A stretch of 64,000 bases of DNA from contig NW_027192199.1 in the NCBI RefSeq assembly GCF_041956535.1, positions 124,001 to 188,000 of the forward strand. The letters are read 5' to 3'. The first letter of the stretch is position 1. The number at the start of each line of letters is the position of its first letter. The position numbers and the translations under genes were made by a program. Under the pieces are notes generated by a model. It was not told the origin of the DNA and did no database searches. It saw nothing but the letters and a program-made list of their open reading frames with translations. This document shows positions 1 to 13,970 of this stretch, piece by piece. Source of the DNA: Calcarisporiella thermophila CBS 279.70 (Eukaryota; Calcarisporiellomycota).

Positions 1-1317
1 CTGGAAAGCATTGTTAGTCAAATGAGTTCTAAACAGTGGATATTCATGCTCACTTACTGGGCATTTTCCGCATGGAGTTTCTGTCCACGCATCGCCCTCG
101 AATTTCATCTTCACTGATCGATACATCCACTCGACTTGTCCTTCATCGTCATCATCGCCCCAATCTGCAGGATCATAGACAGGAGTAACCTTTTCTATTT
201 TTCCGTCATATATGAGCGTGTCGAGGAGAGCTGTTATGTCCTCGAGAGACAACTCTACAGAAGATATACGGCTCTCGGTAATAAAACGCCGGACTTGCGT
301 TGCGGTCGGAAAATGCACATAATTGGCTGGGTAAACGGCATTTTCAGCACGTGGAGGATAGCTCTAACAAGGAGCTAAGAGTATTAGCATACTAATGAAG
401 CGAGGAGAAGAGTAGATGGATTATAATTACTCTTGACTGGATATATTTGAAGCAAGCCTTTTGAAGATTCTCAATGAAATCCACATCTAGCTCTTGATCC
501 GTGTACCATGTTCCACCTGTTACCTCTGTCGAAGGCGTCAATTCGTAAAGCATATAGACCTTTCGTGTCGGATTCTAAACATGATGTATGCACACTCGCT
601 CAGAAAAAGATCGCTTACACGACTATATCAAGTGTAATTGTTAAATTACCTTTACTGATTTGACCGATTTGACCAACTGCTTTTGCTCTAATGTCTTCAA
701 GCATCGCATTACTACTTGTTGATGAAGTCCTGTCTTTGTTTTTAGAGTCCTTGTCCAAATTCCCTCATTGCCCGAAGCCTTGATGTGCTGGTAGACCAGT
801 TTCTCTTCCCCTTCTAGTTGCGAGAATCTAGTATTGGCAAAAATGAATTATAAATTCAGCATACACAAAAAATGATCGTTAAGACACTTACTTTCCAGCA
901 TCCTCCGCCTTCACAGCACGATAATAATTTGTTTTTCCATCTGCGGCAATATCTAATAGCCCCTAATTTATTCCATTGGAATTAAGTATCAGGTGAATGC
1001 AGGGATATCGAAACGAATATATGTCCGCCTACCTTTCTTGACAAGCTGTTGATGCAAAAAATAATACTCTCAATCGACAGGTTAATAGTCTTGAAATCCT
1101 CATCCGTGAGCCCCTACAAAATTTGGTAGCCAGTATGGCAAAGGCAATATTAAATGTAAATACAAACATAATAGCTCATTCAGTTTGTCCCTAATTCCTT
1201 AGAGAAAACAAGAGCAAATCGGGCACTCACCTTAGGTGTATTTAACGCTGCCTCATAAAATATCTTCTCATTTTCGTTCAATCCCGCCGGTAACTCATGC
1301 TTTCTCGAGTTCTCCAT
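1..1317 (-). CDS. RPC34: RNA polymerase III subunit RPC34/RPC6 (POLR3F), 3' end outside window
   Basis: Winged-helix subunit of the RPC82-RPC34-RPC31 subcomplex that helps Pol III bind TFIIIB and open tRNA and 5S promoters in the nucleus. The start codon is at 1317 (MENSRKHELPAGLNENEK). Read through several short introns, the protein shows the family hallmarks: a tandem winged-helix region with GLHQQVVMRCLKTLEQKQL and NPTRKVYMLYELTPS, then VTGGTWYTDQELD, and finally a Cys-containing stretch TETPCGKCP that matches the start of the C-terminal iron-sulfur ligand motif. The last visible exon ends at base 58 with a GTAAGTGAG donor. Bases 1-57 are an intron whose CAG acceptor is the first three bases of the window, so the last coding part lies outside. 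MCM5 lies upstream on the same strand, 170 bp away. Identity is seen directly; the role is from the family. Confidence 0.93.
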
Positions 1318-1487
1318 CCTTATAGTCTCAACTCTAGCTAACCTTCAGCGTAGGAGAAGAAATGGGCATTTCACTAAAGACTGCGCCATTTGTGACTGCC
1401 TTCTTTATATTGAATAGAAGCACTACAACATTTATTGACTAAAACAGTAAGAATAAGCTTGAGAAAACTGATGTATCTCGGACAATG

Positions 1488-4389
<2,902 letters not shown>

Positions 4390-4713
4390 AATGACAATTC
4401 TGAATAACGACACAAAAAAATTGTATGGATTAAATGATAAAATAATCAGGAACGCCGTCGCTTTCTAATGTGTAATTTGATATCGTAGCGAAAGAAAATC
4501 GTAAATGACCCAAATTAAAAGGTGCGTCAAGTTTTGTCGCGAAATTTTGTAAAAAAATTTATATTACGCGAATTTTCGTGATGAGCTAAGTTGAGGGCAA
4601 CTTCGAATTAAGCCACATCCCAAGAAATACGATTGAAACGCGTGTCTGTGGGGGGAGGGGACTTATTACCAAGCTCTACTATTGTCCTAAATCCATAAAA
4701 TCATTAAAGCAGG
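4390..4713. promoter_or_regulatory. Shared MCM5/ARP3 divergent promoter with MCB/SCB-like sites
   Basis: The 324 bp between the two start codons contains an ACGCGT palindrome (MluI cell-cycle box) at 4638-4643, a CGCGAAA (SCB-type) at 4538-4544, an ACGCGAA at 4566-4572 and, on the other strand, CACGAAA at 4574-4580. These match the known binding cores of the fungal MBF and SBF G1/S factors. Their position 150-255 bp upstream of MCM5, a classic G1/S gene, is seen in the sequence; that they drive it is inference. No clear TATA box stands out. Confidence 0.6.
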
Positions 4714-6158
4714 ATGCCGACCAACCTCGCCCCAGCCGTTATTGATAATGGCACAGGCTACACGAAAATGGGATTCGCCAACAATAGCGAGCCCGCTTTT
4801 GTAATTCCGACCGCAATCGCCACTCGAGATGGAGGATCATCTAGCGGAGGTCCTGCTGTTCCATCCAAACCTGCTTTTATCTCATCCAACCTCGCATCGA
4901 AGCGCGGTATTGAAGATCTTGATTTTTTTATCGGAGATGAGGCCATTGCAAACTCTAAATCCTACGCATTACATTATCCCATTCGACACGGGCAAATTGA
5001 AAACTGGGATTATATGGAGCGTTTTTGGGAGCAAAGCATCTTTAAATATTTGCGATGTGAACCTGAGGATCACTACTTCCTTCTTGTAAGATGCTGAGGG
5101 ATTGGATGAAAATTCAGAACCCTCGAGCTAATTGATTTTTTTTTCTTTATTGTTCTAGACTGAGCCGCCATTAAATGCACCTGAAAACAGAGAGAATACT
5201 GCCGAAATCTTTTTTGAATCTTTTAATGTGCCTGGTATGTACATTGCGGTGCAAGCAGTTCTTGCTCTCGCTGCCGGCTGGTCCTCCAACAAAGTGTCTG
5301 AGCAAACGTTGACCGGAACCGTCATTGACTCGGGTGATGGAGTCACACATGTCATTCCCGTTGCGGAAGGATATGTAATTGGCTCTGCAATTAAACACAT
5401 TCCCATCGCAGGCCGTGATATTACGCATTTCGTACAGCAATTGTTGAGGGAACGGGGAGAAGCAATTCCACCTGAGGACTCCCAACGAGTCGCAGAGTTG
5501 ATTAAGGAGCAATATTCATATGTCTGCCCTGACATTGTGAAAGAATTCAAAAAATACGATCAGTCACCAGGAGAGCTGTTCAAAAAGTATGAAGGAATCC
5601 ACAGCGTCACTCAGCGTGTAAGTATTGTTATTTTCCCTCCCCCTATTAAATATAATACTTATAGCATGATATGTCACATTGTCTCTTTACTATTAGCCAT
5701 ACACTGTGGATGTCGGCTTCGAACGTTTCCTTGCACCAGAAATCTTTTTCAACCCTGAAATAATTAGCAGTGATTTCCTAACCCCTCTACCCGAAGTTGT
5801 GGATGGCGTTATCCAAGCAAGCCCGATTGATGTTCGTCGTGGGCTCTACAAGAACATTGTTCTTTCCGGTGGATCAACAATGTTCAAGGATTTCGGCAAG
5901 CGTTTGCAACGAGATATTAAGCGACTTGTAGATGTAAGAATCAGAAGAAGTGAGGAGCTGAGTGGCGGTATTCATCGAGCAAAAGCAATGGAAGTTAACG
6001 TTATTTCGCATAAACGACAACGTCACGCCGTCTGGTTCGGTGGCTCTCTGATGGCCTCAACAAATGAATTCTACTCATATTGCCACACCAAAGCAGAGTA
6101 CGAGGAATATGGACCCTCCATTGCTCGTCATAACCGTGTATTCTCGACTATTGCATAA
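4714..6158 (+). CDS. ARP3: Actin-related protein 3 (Arp2/3 complex)
   Basis: Actin-fold ATPase that with ARP2 forms the nucleating dimer of the Arp2/3 complex, building branched actin at cortical patches and endocytic sites. Three exons, 4714-5085, 5159-5617 and 5697-6158, give 430 residues, close to the usual 418-428. Actin-family nucleotide motifs are visible: [17 protein letters not shown] (phosphate 1), [14 protein letters not shown] (phosphate 2) and [18 protein letters not shown] (adenosine). ARP3-specific features include the insert before [19 protein letters not shown] and the end [17 protein letters not shown]. Both introns have GTAAG donors. It shares an upstream region with MCM5 on the opposite strand. 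Confidence 0.97.
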
Positions 6159-6411
6159 ATCTTGAGTGAGCATCATTTTTCGGAGAGTTTCAAAGAAAGA
6201 AACTATGCCTAGGTGCCTCGTGAATATGGCTTCTCTTTTTCTTTAGCATTCTCAATTTTCTTATGAAGAGCTTGTTATAAAATATATATAAAGATGAATG
6301 ATTTAAAAGATAGAAAACTTCGCTGCATAGAATTAAACTTTTCATAAAAAGGCTCCTTAGAAAAAATGGAAAAAAAAAATATTACACAAAAAAAAAAGAA
6401 CGAACAAAAGT

Positions 6412-7727
6412 TTAATTTGGATTAATTTCTCCCAAGAACAAATTTCTATCCGTTGATCCTGACACTAGGATCGGTTCACGCGGGTGAAAATCAACCTCAT
6501 TGACACAGCCCTTATGCCCGGGCAGTTTATACAAGATGCGCTGTCTCTCCACCTCCCACACAACCACAGTGCGATCCCCAGAACCACATGCAATACGTTC
6601 GCCATCTGGAGACCATGCTGGTTTAATGAGATTCCTTTCCGCACCATGCGGAGCTCCTTCAAAGATTTTGAGGAGGCGAGAGGAGGATGCAAAGGGCTTT
6701 ACATCCCAAATGCGGACTATTCGTTGTAGAGTATAAGACAATGGCAGAAAGAAAATACCAAAGTAAAACAAAAATTACCTGTGTTGTCCATAGCATTTGA
6801 CAAAAGATGTGATCCACTTGGACTTAATCTTAGTCCTGTTATCGTATCCATATGACCTTTGAGTGAATAAGCAATTGCATCTTTGCGCAAATCCCATGCT
6901 TTCACGATATTATCTACTCCTCCGGAAAATACCATTTCCCCACCAAGGCTAAAACATGTCGCTGTAATTGGATACCCATCGTCCAAGACTTTTACAGCTT
7001 CTTTTTGTCGCAAATCCCAGATACGTATAGTTCCATCATCGCTGCCACTCACGATCATCTCGGGTCCACGGGGTGCAGGGCAGCAACTATTTACAAATGA
7101 ACTGTGACCCTTGAACTTCTTAACACGCTCGCCAGATTTTGCATCCCATGCGCTCACTGTCTTGTCAGTGGAACAGCTGTAAATCATGGAGCCATCTCGC
7201 GACCAGTGAAGCTCCATAATTGGGCCTGCATGACCTCTGATGAGACCATAATTGATGCAATCTCCATACGTGTTCCATAGCACTAAAATCCAAAGATTTA
7301 TAGTGAATGCACGCTAATAAAACAATAAATCAAAATGCATACAGATAGTTTTATCGTGGGAACCCGAAGCAACAAATTCTCCAGTAGGATCAAATTTACA
7401 AGTGAACACTTCTCCCTATGATTTAAAGGCATTTGATAAATATTATTGAAATATAAATCCTAGGAATATCGTTAAATTCATTACCGAGTGTCCACTCAAC
7501 AACATAATCGGTGCCTGCAATCCTGACGTTCTTTTTATTTGCTATAAAAATAATAAGATTAGATTGTAGTTGCTATTAAATTCTATTAAAAGACTTACTG
7601 AGCCAGTGATCGTCAGGCTATTAGATGATTTCCCAATCGATAATGCTTTAGACTCATCTTCGGCGCGCTGTCGTTTGACAATTGCTCCACTTGACTCGGA
7701 TGTGGGTGGGCTTTTTCTCTTATCCAT
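6412..7727 (-). CDS. U5 snRNP 40 kDa WD-repeat protein (SNRNP40 / Spf38-like)
   Basis: WD40 beta-propeller of the U5 and tri-snRNP particles, contacting Prp8 and Brr2 in the spliceosome. The start at 7727 gives MDKRKSPPTSESSGAIVKR, a short basic disordered N-terminus, followed by seven WD repeats: LHWSRDGSMIYSCSTDKT, VSGSDDGTIRIWDLRQ, VFSGGVDNIVKAWDLRK and so on. The repeat VRIWDVKPFASSSRLLKIF and the end RILYKLPGHKGCVNEVDFHP...LGEI are diagnostic for SNRNP40 rather than other WD proteins. Four short introns are present; the stop is TAA at 6412-6414. It is divergent from eIF3i, with only 170 bp between the starts. Confidence 0.93.
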
Positions 7728-7897
7728 AGTTGATGTATATCCAAAAAAAGTTAATTTCTTGATCGTGTAGGATTATGTTGCTAGTATCAAATTTTCGAAG
7801 CCACAGTCACGCACTAAATTTTCGAGCAGAGAAAAGTAAACAAGGGATCTCTTTATAGGATCGCAGTTCCATCTCAAGAAATAAATATATTAACGCA

Positions 7898-9345
7898 ATG
7901 GTAAGATTGCCAACATTACATCTACATCATAGCTATATTTATTTGCTAACTCTCGTAAAATGCTTGCAGCGTCCGATCTTGCTCCAAGGCCATACCCGTT
8001 CACTGACGCAGATCAAGTACAACGGTGAAGGCGATCTGCTTTTCACTGTTGCAAAAGATAATGTCGTAAATGTATGGTACTCACACAATGGAGAGCGTTT
8101 AGGAACTTATCACGGACACCAGGGTGCTGTCTGGACAGTAGATGTGAACTGTTAGTACAATCGATTAAATTTACTTTTACAATCTTTGATGATTTATTCG
8201 CGATTTTCTTTCTCTGATATGAATAGCCAACTCTACATTGCTCGTCACTGGATCTGCTGACAATAGTGCCAAACTCTGGGAGGTCCGTACTGGAAAATGC
8301 CTTAAGACATGGGAATTCCCTACTGCCGTTAAGCGCGTTGAATTTAGTGAAGGCGATGATATGATCCTTTTGGTGACTGAGCGCCGTATGGGACATCCCG
8401 GTGGTATTGTAGTTCTACAAGTGAATAAGGATGGCCCCGAATGTAAATACTATGCATACTTATAATTCTGAAATTAATAATTAAAAGTTGATTTTATGAC
8501 AGATCCTGATGAGCCTATTACAACTATTACCCCCGAAGGGTCCAAAGTCACCGTTGCTGGCTGGGGTTACATGAACAAATTTATCGTTGCTTGTCACGAG
8601 GATGGGAGTGTCTGTCAGTACGACTGGAAGGTATTGGAAATGAGTGATTTTCTTGTCTACATTATTATTCATATAAATATTTTCTAATAGACTGGTAACC
8701 GCCTTAAGCAAATTCGCCCTCACTCGGCCACCATTGTTGATTTGCAGTTCTCAGACGATCGCACCTACTTCATCACTGCCTCCAAAGATAAAACCGCACA
8801 AGTAATTGAATTCTTTCACCTTTGCTCTCAACTTCCCGCTCATCCTACTTTGTTTTGAAATAGATTTTTGAAGTGAATTCGCTGACATCTCTCAAAAAGT
8901 ACTCAACCGATACTCCTCTTAACTCCGCCTCCATCACACCTATCCAAGATTTCGTAAGAATGATTGAAACCCATCTTCGGCATTAGCACATCAACTAACT
9001 TTGATCTGGACTCTAGGTTGTATTGGGGGGTGGTCAGGAAGCTATGCAGGTCACCACCACGACTCAGCGCGCAGGTAAATTCGAATGCCGCTTCTGGCAT
9101 AAGATTCTGGAAGAGGAGGTTGGCCGTGTAAGAGGTCACTTCGGTCCTATCAATACTATTGCGGTACATCCTGATGGGCGGAGGTATGAATCTTTCCATT
9201 TATTCATTACAATTTAGGCTATTATTTGAATAGAGGTCCTGAATTTTGCATGCTCTTACTTAGTTTCTCGAGCGGTGGAGAAGATGGTTATGTGCGTGTG
9301 CACCACTTTGACCAGGATTACTTCAAATTCAAAGTAGAGGTGTAA
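7898..9345 (+). CDS. Translation initiation factor eIF3 subunit i (TIF34)
   Basis: WD40 propeller subunit of eIF3, which binds the C-terminus of eIF3b and supports scanning on the 40S subunit. The first coding exon is just the ATG (7898-7900); an intron with a GTAAG donor runs to 7969, and exon 2 begins CGTCCGATC, giving [19 protein letters not shown], which matches the family N-terminus exactly. Further exons encode [77 protein letters not shown] and the end [15 protein letters not shown]. The stop TAA is at 9343-9345. There are about seven introns. The [13 protein letters not shown] segment is specific to eIF3i. Confidence 0.95.
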
Positions 9346-9614
9346 AACAATTTTCGGCTGTTATCGTGTTTTTTGATTCCCAAAGTTAAAGAGCTAAGCT
9401 GTAAAACTGTTTATGGGATCTCTGGTTTTTAATTGAAAATACATCATTTATTCCATGCTTTCTTTATTCGGGTGTATCAAATGAATCGCAGATCTATCCT
9501 CAGCATTAAAGAGCTCAGAACAAATGAATTATATATAAAGAAATCGCAAACATCACCTGAAATTAAATATAGTACAACATATAAATTTGTACAAGTTACA
9601 TGTAATTTAAATAT

Positions 9615-12397
9615 CTACACATCTGCTCCATTAGTTGCGCTTTCCATTCTCAATCGGCGCTCGCGCTTCTTTTCCCACACTGTACGCACCACTTTTCTTA
9701 ATTCTTCCAATCCTTCCATGAAGTTGGTTTCTCCAAGATGGACCAATGCCTCAACTTGATGCGGCTTATACTCAAACGACCACGTGGAGCAGAATGAATC
9801 CAACTGAGGGTTGATGGGCGGCAGATTTGCCTCTTCATCTTGAATGGCTGATGCATCGGGGGTAGAAGCTTCACCGTTCACGAGTTTTACTTTCTCATTA
9901 GGAATAAGTGGGAAATACACCACGGTAATCGGCTTCTGTATTGATTCTTTTCTACTCTCACTCATTTCCGTCGATGATAGGTCTTCAACAGTGGTCTCCT
10001 CAGCTTCTCCAACAAAAGTGGTCACATAGCCGAGGCCGTATTCCTGCAGAATTCCTTTTGCAGGAGACGTCATTTTATTCCGGGACTGTACATGTTGTTC
10101 CTCTAGCTTGTCCTGTTCTGCCCGATTGTTTTCCCGTTTTTCTTCACTCTCAAGCGCATCTTTGACTTCCTCCTTCGGCCATCCAGCTCCCACCGGCCAC
10201 CCTTTTATGCCTCTCCGAAGAGCATATCCTTCTGCACGCTCGAACCAAGGAGTATTTGTTATATCGTTTGAGCTATCTAAGGCCACGATCACATCTACAT
10301 CTCGACCTTCACGCAGTAGCGGGTAAAAAGGTAAATTGTTATCCACTCCTGCGTCCATAAGACAGAGGTTAGGTGATAAGGATACAGATTCTGGAGTAGT
10401 TGAGGAGAGTGGCACATGGTAGAATGGATTCGGGAAGCAAGCGGGAGAGATAGGGTGATATTTGCCCATCTCCTTAACAAACTGTAATGGATCCAGAAAT
10501 TAGTTCCAACTAAAAGTCCAAAATTTATCCTGCATAGTGAGAGAGCTCACCTCTTTGACCATTGCATCCAGGGGTTCTGTCATTGTTCCTGGCAATAGTG
10601 CTCTGACTTCTTCATAATAATGTGCAAGGGACGCCGAAAATGCACTCCCAAACAATCCCAGGAGAATATTCAGTCCCAACTCTGGGACCCTTTCCACATT
10701 CTTCCCATTATCAAATGACCTCCCGAATCCCCATGTTGGAACCCATGCACCAAACTCTTCGCATCCGACCTCGTATGGCGTAATTTCAAACCACTGGTAA
10801 TAATCATCCTCCTGAGAGGATTGCTGCTCCTGCTTGATATTTTCTGTCTTTGCATGTGCGTTTTCTTGCATTTCCTTCTTCATGCTATCACTCCCCCCCT
10901 CTTCATCTTTAGCGTGCTCCACTATGACTTGCCCTGGTATTTCATGTCGCACTACTGTGTAAATAGGCAACGGTTCAGATCCATCATCAACAAACCGACG
11001 TTGGCTCGATATCTTTAAGCCGCTAAAATCAGTGAGCGGCTTCACTTCAAGTTCCTCCGATTTCTTCCTCTCCCCTCCATCAATTTCTATTTCTTTTGCA
11101 TTTTTGGCCACCGTTTCCGTGAAGAAAACGCTACTCAACAGTGTTCCAAACATTTCTACCAGAGAAAGTGGCTGTCCCTGTTCTACGCGATGCACTATTC
11201 CACTAAGCACAAGTTCATTTGCAGGAATGCTTGACACAACCTTTAAGAAATGGGAAAAGTTCACGGGATGACAATATAGCTGGCGCTTGAATTGATCCAA
11301 AAGTCTCTCAAAATCTGCATTCGCAGTTGAAAAGTACCGTGAAAGACACCAGCACGAACCTGACACCCCGGATACATACATTGCACAATCAAAAAATCCT
11401 ACACTCTTCATTGCTTTGAGGAAGCCCAAAGTCGAAAGGGCTGCACGATATCCTCCTCCGCTCGCCGCAATACCAATAACTGGAATATCTTCATCGTGCA
11501 ATTCGTTTTCAGGAACTCCGATAAATTTAGCCAGGTGACGCTTAATGTTTTTACGTCGCGCGCTGGCAAATGCTCGCTCCTGATGGCAGAGGTCATTTGA
11601 AATCCTATAAGGGTATTTTAATTTTTGTTGACATAAATGTGCCATTCTGCAAATTTTTAAAATCCTTACCTTACAGTTGCGTCCCATTCAATCTCAGGGT
11701 ATAGCTCTACATTTTTGGCTTTCTCTTTAATAATAGAAAATAAACTTCCCTCGCCCATACTCAATTCATTGTATATCCGTTGGTATGCTTCTCGATAAGC
11801 CTCAAATGCTGCTGGAAAAGCATTACTCCAGTCATCAAGCCTTTCTTTCAGTCCACTCAAAGAGGGAAATTCTGGGAGATCTAAGTCGAATGGGGTAACT
11901 TGGATCTCTGAGAGTTTAGCTATGAGATTGTCAAGAGATAAGTTGGGTTTATTGTCGTTGCCTTCTTTCTTTTTAATCGACCCGGAATCCTCGACTGGAG
12001 TACATTCAGATTGATTTGGATCTTTATCTACGCCTTTAGATGTATTACCATCGGTTATATGGTCTCTAAGTGAAGAAATATTTGCTGCTGAGCTAATATT
12101 AGAGACAGCCCTTGGAATTTTATTATTTTCCCCTTCTGCACCAAACATCGATGAATATTATTGTTAATAAATAGTAAAATATGACTGAAACCTCCAAGCT
12201 ATTCCCATACCTTTCTCGACGCTCTGCTCTTTACATTCCACGGTCCTTCTGACCACATTATTGGCGCCAAGAACCAATGTGCTTCCCCCTAACAAAAGCC
12301 CTAATGTTGCCAGCCGTGTTTTTGGTTTATTATAGAACTGTCTGGACAGTAAAGGGCTAAATTTTTGGATTCCCTTTAATATGATTCTGTGCTGCAT
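9615..12397 (-). CDS. cPLA2/phospholipase-B-like lipase, probably mitochondrial
   Basis: Predicted lysophospholipase/phospholipase A2 of the PLA2_B fold. It contains GIAASGGGYRAALSTLGFLKA (oxyanion glycines), the nucleophile elbow YVSGVSGSCW (G-x-S-G-S, near base 11360) and the catalytic-aspartate motif LMDAGVDNNLPFYPLL (near 10340), giving a complete Ser-Asp dyad. Unlike secreted fungal phospholipase B there is no obvious secretion signal. The N-terminus (MQHRIILKGIQKFSPLLSRQ, then a hydrophobic LGLLLGGSTLVLG) looks like a mitochondrial presequence followed by a membrane anchor, which is inference. A low-complexity Lys/Glu/Ser segment follows in exon 2, and a charged insert (EEKRENNRAEQDKLEEQ) lies after the Asp motif. 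Four exons. Substrate unknown. It is divergent from the CHORD gene. Confidence 0.85.
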
Positions 12398-12560
12398 CGG
12401 TGAAAGAGAGGCAAGAGGAAGTCAAAAGAAGTGGCAATTCTCGCGAGATAAATGAGATTTTTAATTCGCGGCGCAGTAGAAATAGAACACGATCGAAATC
12501 TGAAAAAAAATAAAGTCGAATTCTACCTGTCTACACCGCTTCAACAGTAAACTATTCAAA

Positions 12561-13824
12561 ATGCCAAAGTGTACTCATCGAGGCTGTGAACAGGAGTTCT
12601 CTGAGAGCGAAAATAGCGATACAGCCTGCCAGTATCACCCACTTCCTCCAATATTCCATGAAGGCCTTAAAGGGTAAGACTTCATCGATGCGGCTCATTT
12701 CTTTACATGAAATAATTCAGGAGTTTATTTTAAGCTGGCAATGCTGCTCAAAGCGAGTAACCGATTTCGATGATTTCCTCAAAATCCCCGGTTGCACCAC
12801 AGGACGTCATTCAACCGCCCCTGTACCTGCCCCTACTCCTGCTCCTTCCAAACCCGCTCATGAAAGTGCCCCTAAACACAGTCACATCGAGAACGGTGTG
12901 GAGCATTATGGATTGCCCGTTACCCCTCCTCCTCCGGCAATGCGCTCCACTCCTGTTCCTTTCCCTCCCGCTACTCCTCCGCCAAATGAAGTGACAAAAG
13001 AATCAATTATTGAGGTTGAAGAAGAGGATGATTTGAGCATACCTGTCCCTCCTGGAACTACCTGTAAGCATAAGGGCTGCGGTGTTCAATACAAGGACGA
13101 TGCGACATCCCGTTTCGAGGGAGGAGAAGAGGCTACCTGCATTTATCATCCTGGCGTCCCAGTTTTTCATGAAGGAAGCAAAGGGTGGAGTTGCTGCTCG
13201 CGCCGTGTGCTAGAGTTTGACGAGTTCTTGAAAATTAAGGGCTGCAAAATTGGAAAGCATCTTTTTGTAGGTAGCGGAAAGAAGGATGATGAAAAAAAAG
13301 AAGAGCTTGTGGATTGCAGACATGACTGGTATCAGACCCAAACACATATTATCATGTCAGTATTCGCAAAGAAAGTTAATAAGAACGATTCCAATATCAC
13401 CATCCATCAGCAGAGTGTATGTATATTGACGTCATTTGGAAATTACTCTTTCCATCGTGTTAACACATTCTTGCTTGTAGATTGAGATGGATCTCAAAAT
13501 GGCTGATGGGAAGCGCTATCATAAGACGATTATTTTGTTTGAGGTAATTATTTCGACTATTTTTATAAAATTAGAGGAATTTTGCTCACCCATCTGCCCC
13601 GTGATATTTAGCCGATCGATCCTGAGCAGAGCAAGTACGAAGTTCTTACGACCAAAGTTGAACTAAAACTCAAGAAAACAAGTGGAATTTCGTGGCCAAG
13701 CTTGGAACCCACCGAAAATATTACTTCATACACCACGTTTGGGCTCACCGGAACAAGTGGAACAGTGGGAGGAAAAGAGATGCATATCGCAGGAGATGTA
13801 CCTATCTATGCGCTAAAGAAATAA
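12561..13824 (+). CDS. CHORD and CS domain protein (CHORDC1/CHP-like)
   Basis: Zinc-binding HSP90 co-chaperone of the CHP/melusin/RAR1 type. The start at 12561 gives MPKCTHRGCEQEFSESEN. Domain order: CHORD-1 (residues about 4-63, Cys/His pattern including ACQYHPLPPIFHEGLKG and WQCCSKRV.DFDDFLKIPGC), a Pro-rich linker (APTPAPSKPA, PPPPAMRSTPVPFPPATPP), CHORD-2 (CKHKGCGVQYKD through GWSCCSRRVLEFDEFLKIKGC), then a CS/p23-like domain (DCRHDWYQTQTHIIMSVFAK ... KTSGISWPSLEP). Exon 1 is 12561-12673 and exon 2 starts at 12735; further introns split the CS domain. The stop TAA is at 13822-13824. Two CHORDs plus CS is the animal/fungal arrangement; plant RAR1 lacks CS. All zinc-ligand cysteines I could follow are present. 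Confidence 0.94.
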
Positions 13825-13970
13825 TCTCTTTTTAATTAAAAAAAACGAACACTGCTCATAGTTAGATCCAGCTTTCTCCTTTTTTTGCTGTTTATTCAAA
13901 AAATAAATGATTATAATAAAGGGCTCTTTTTTTTTGAAAGAAAAAAATTGGCTATTTTCGAATACAGCCC

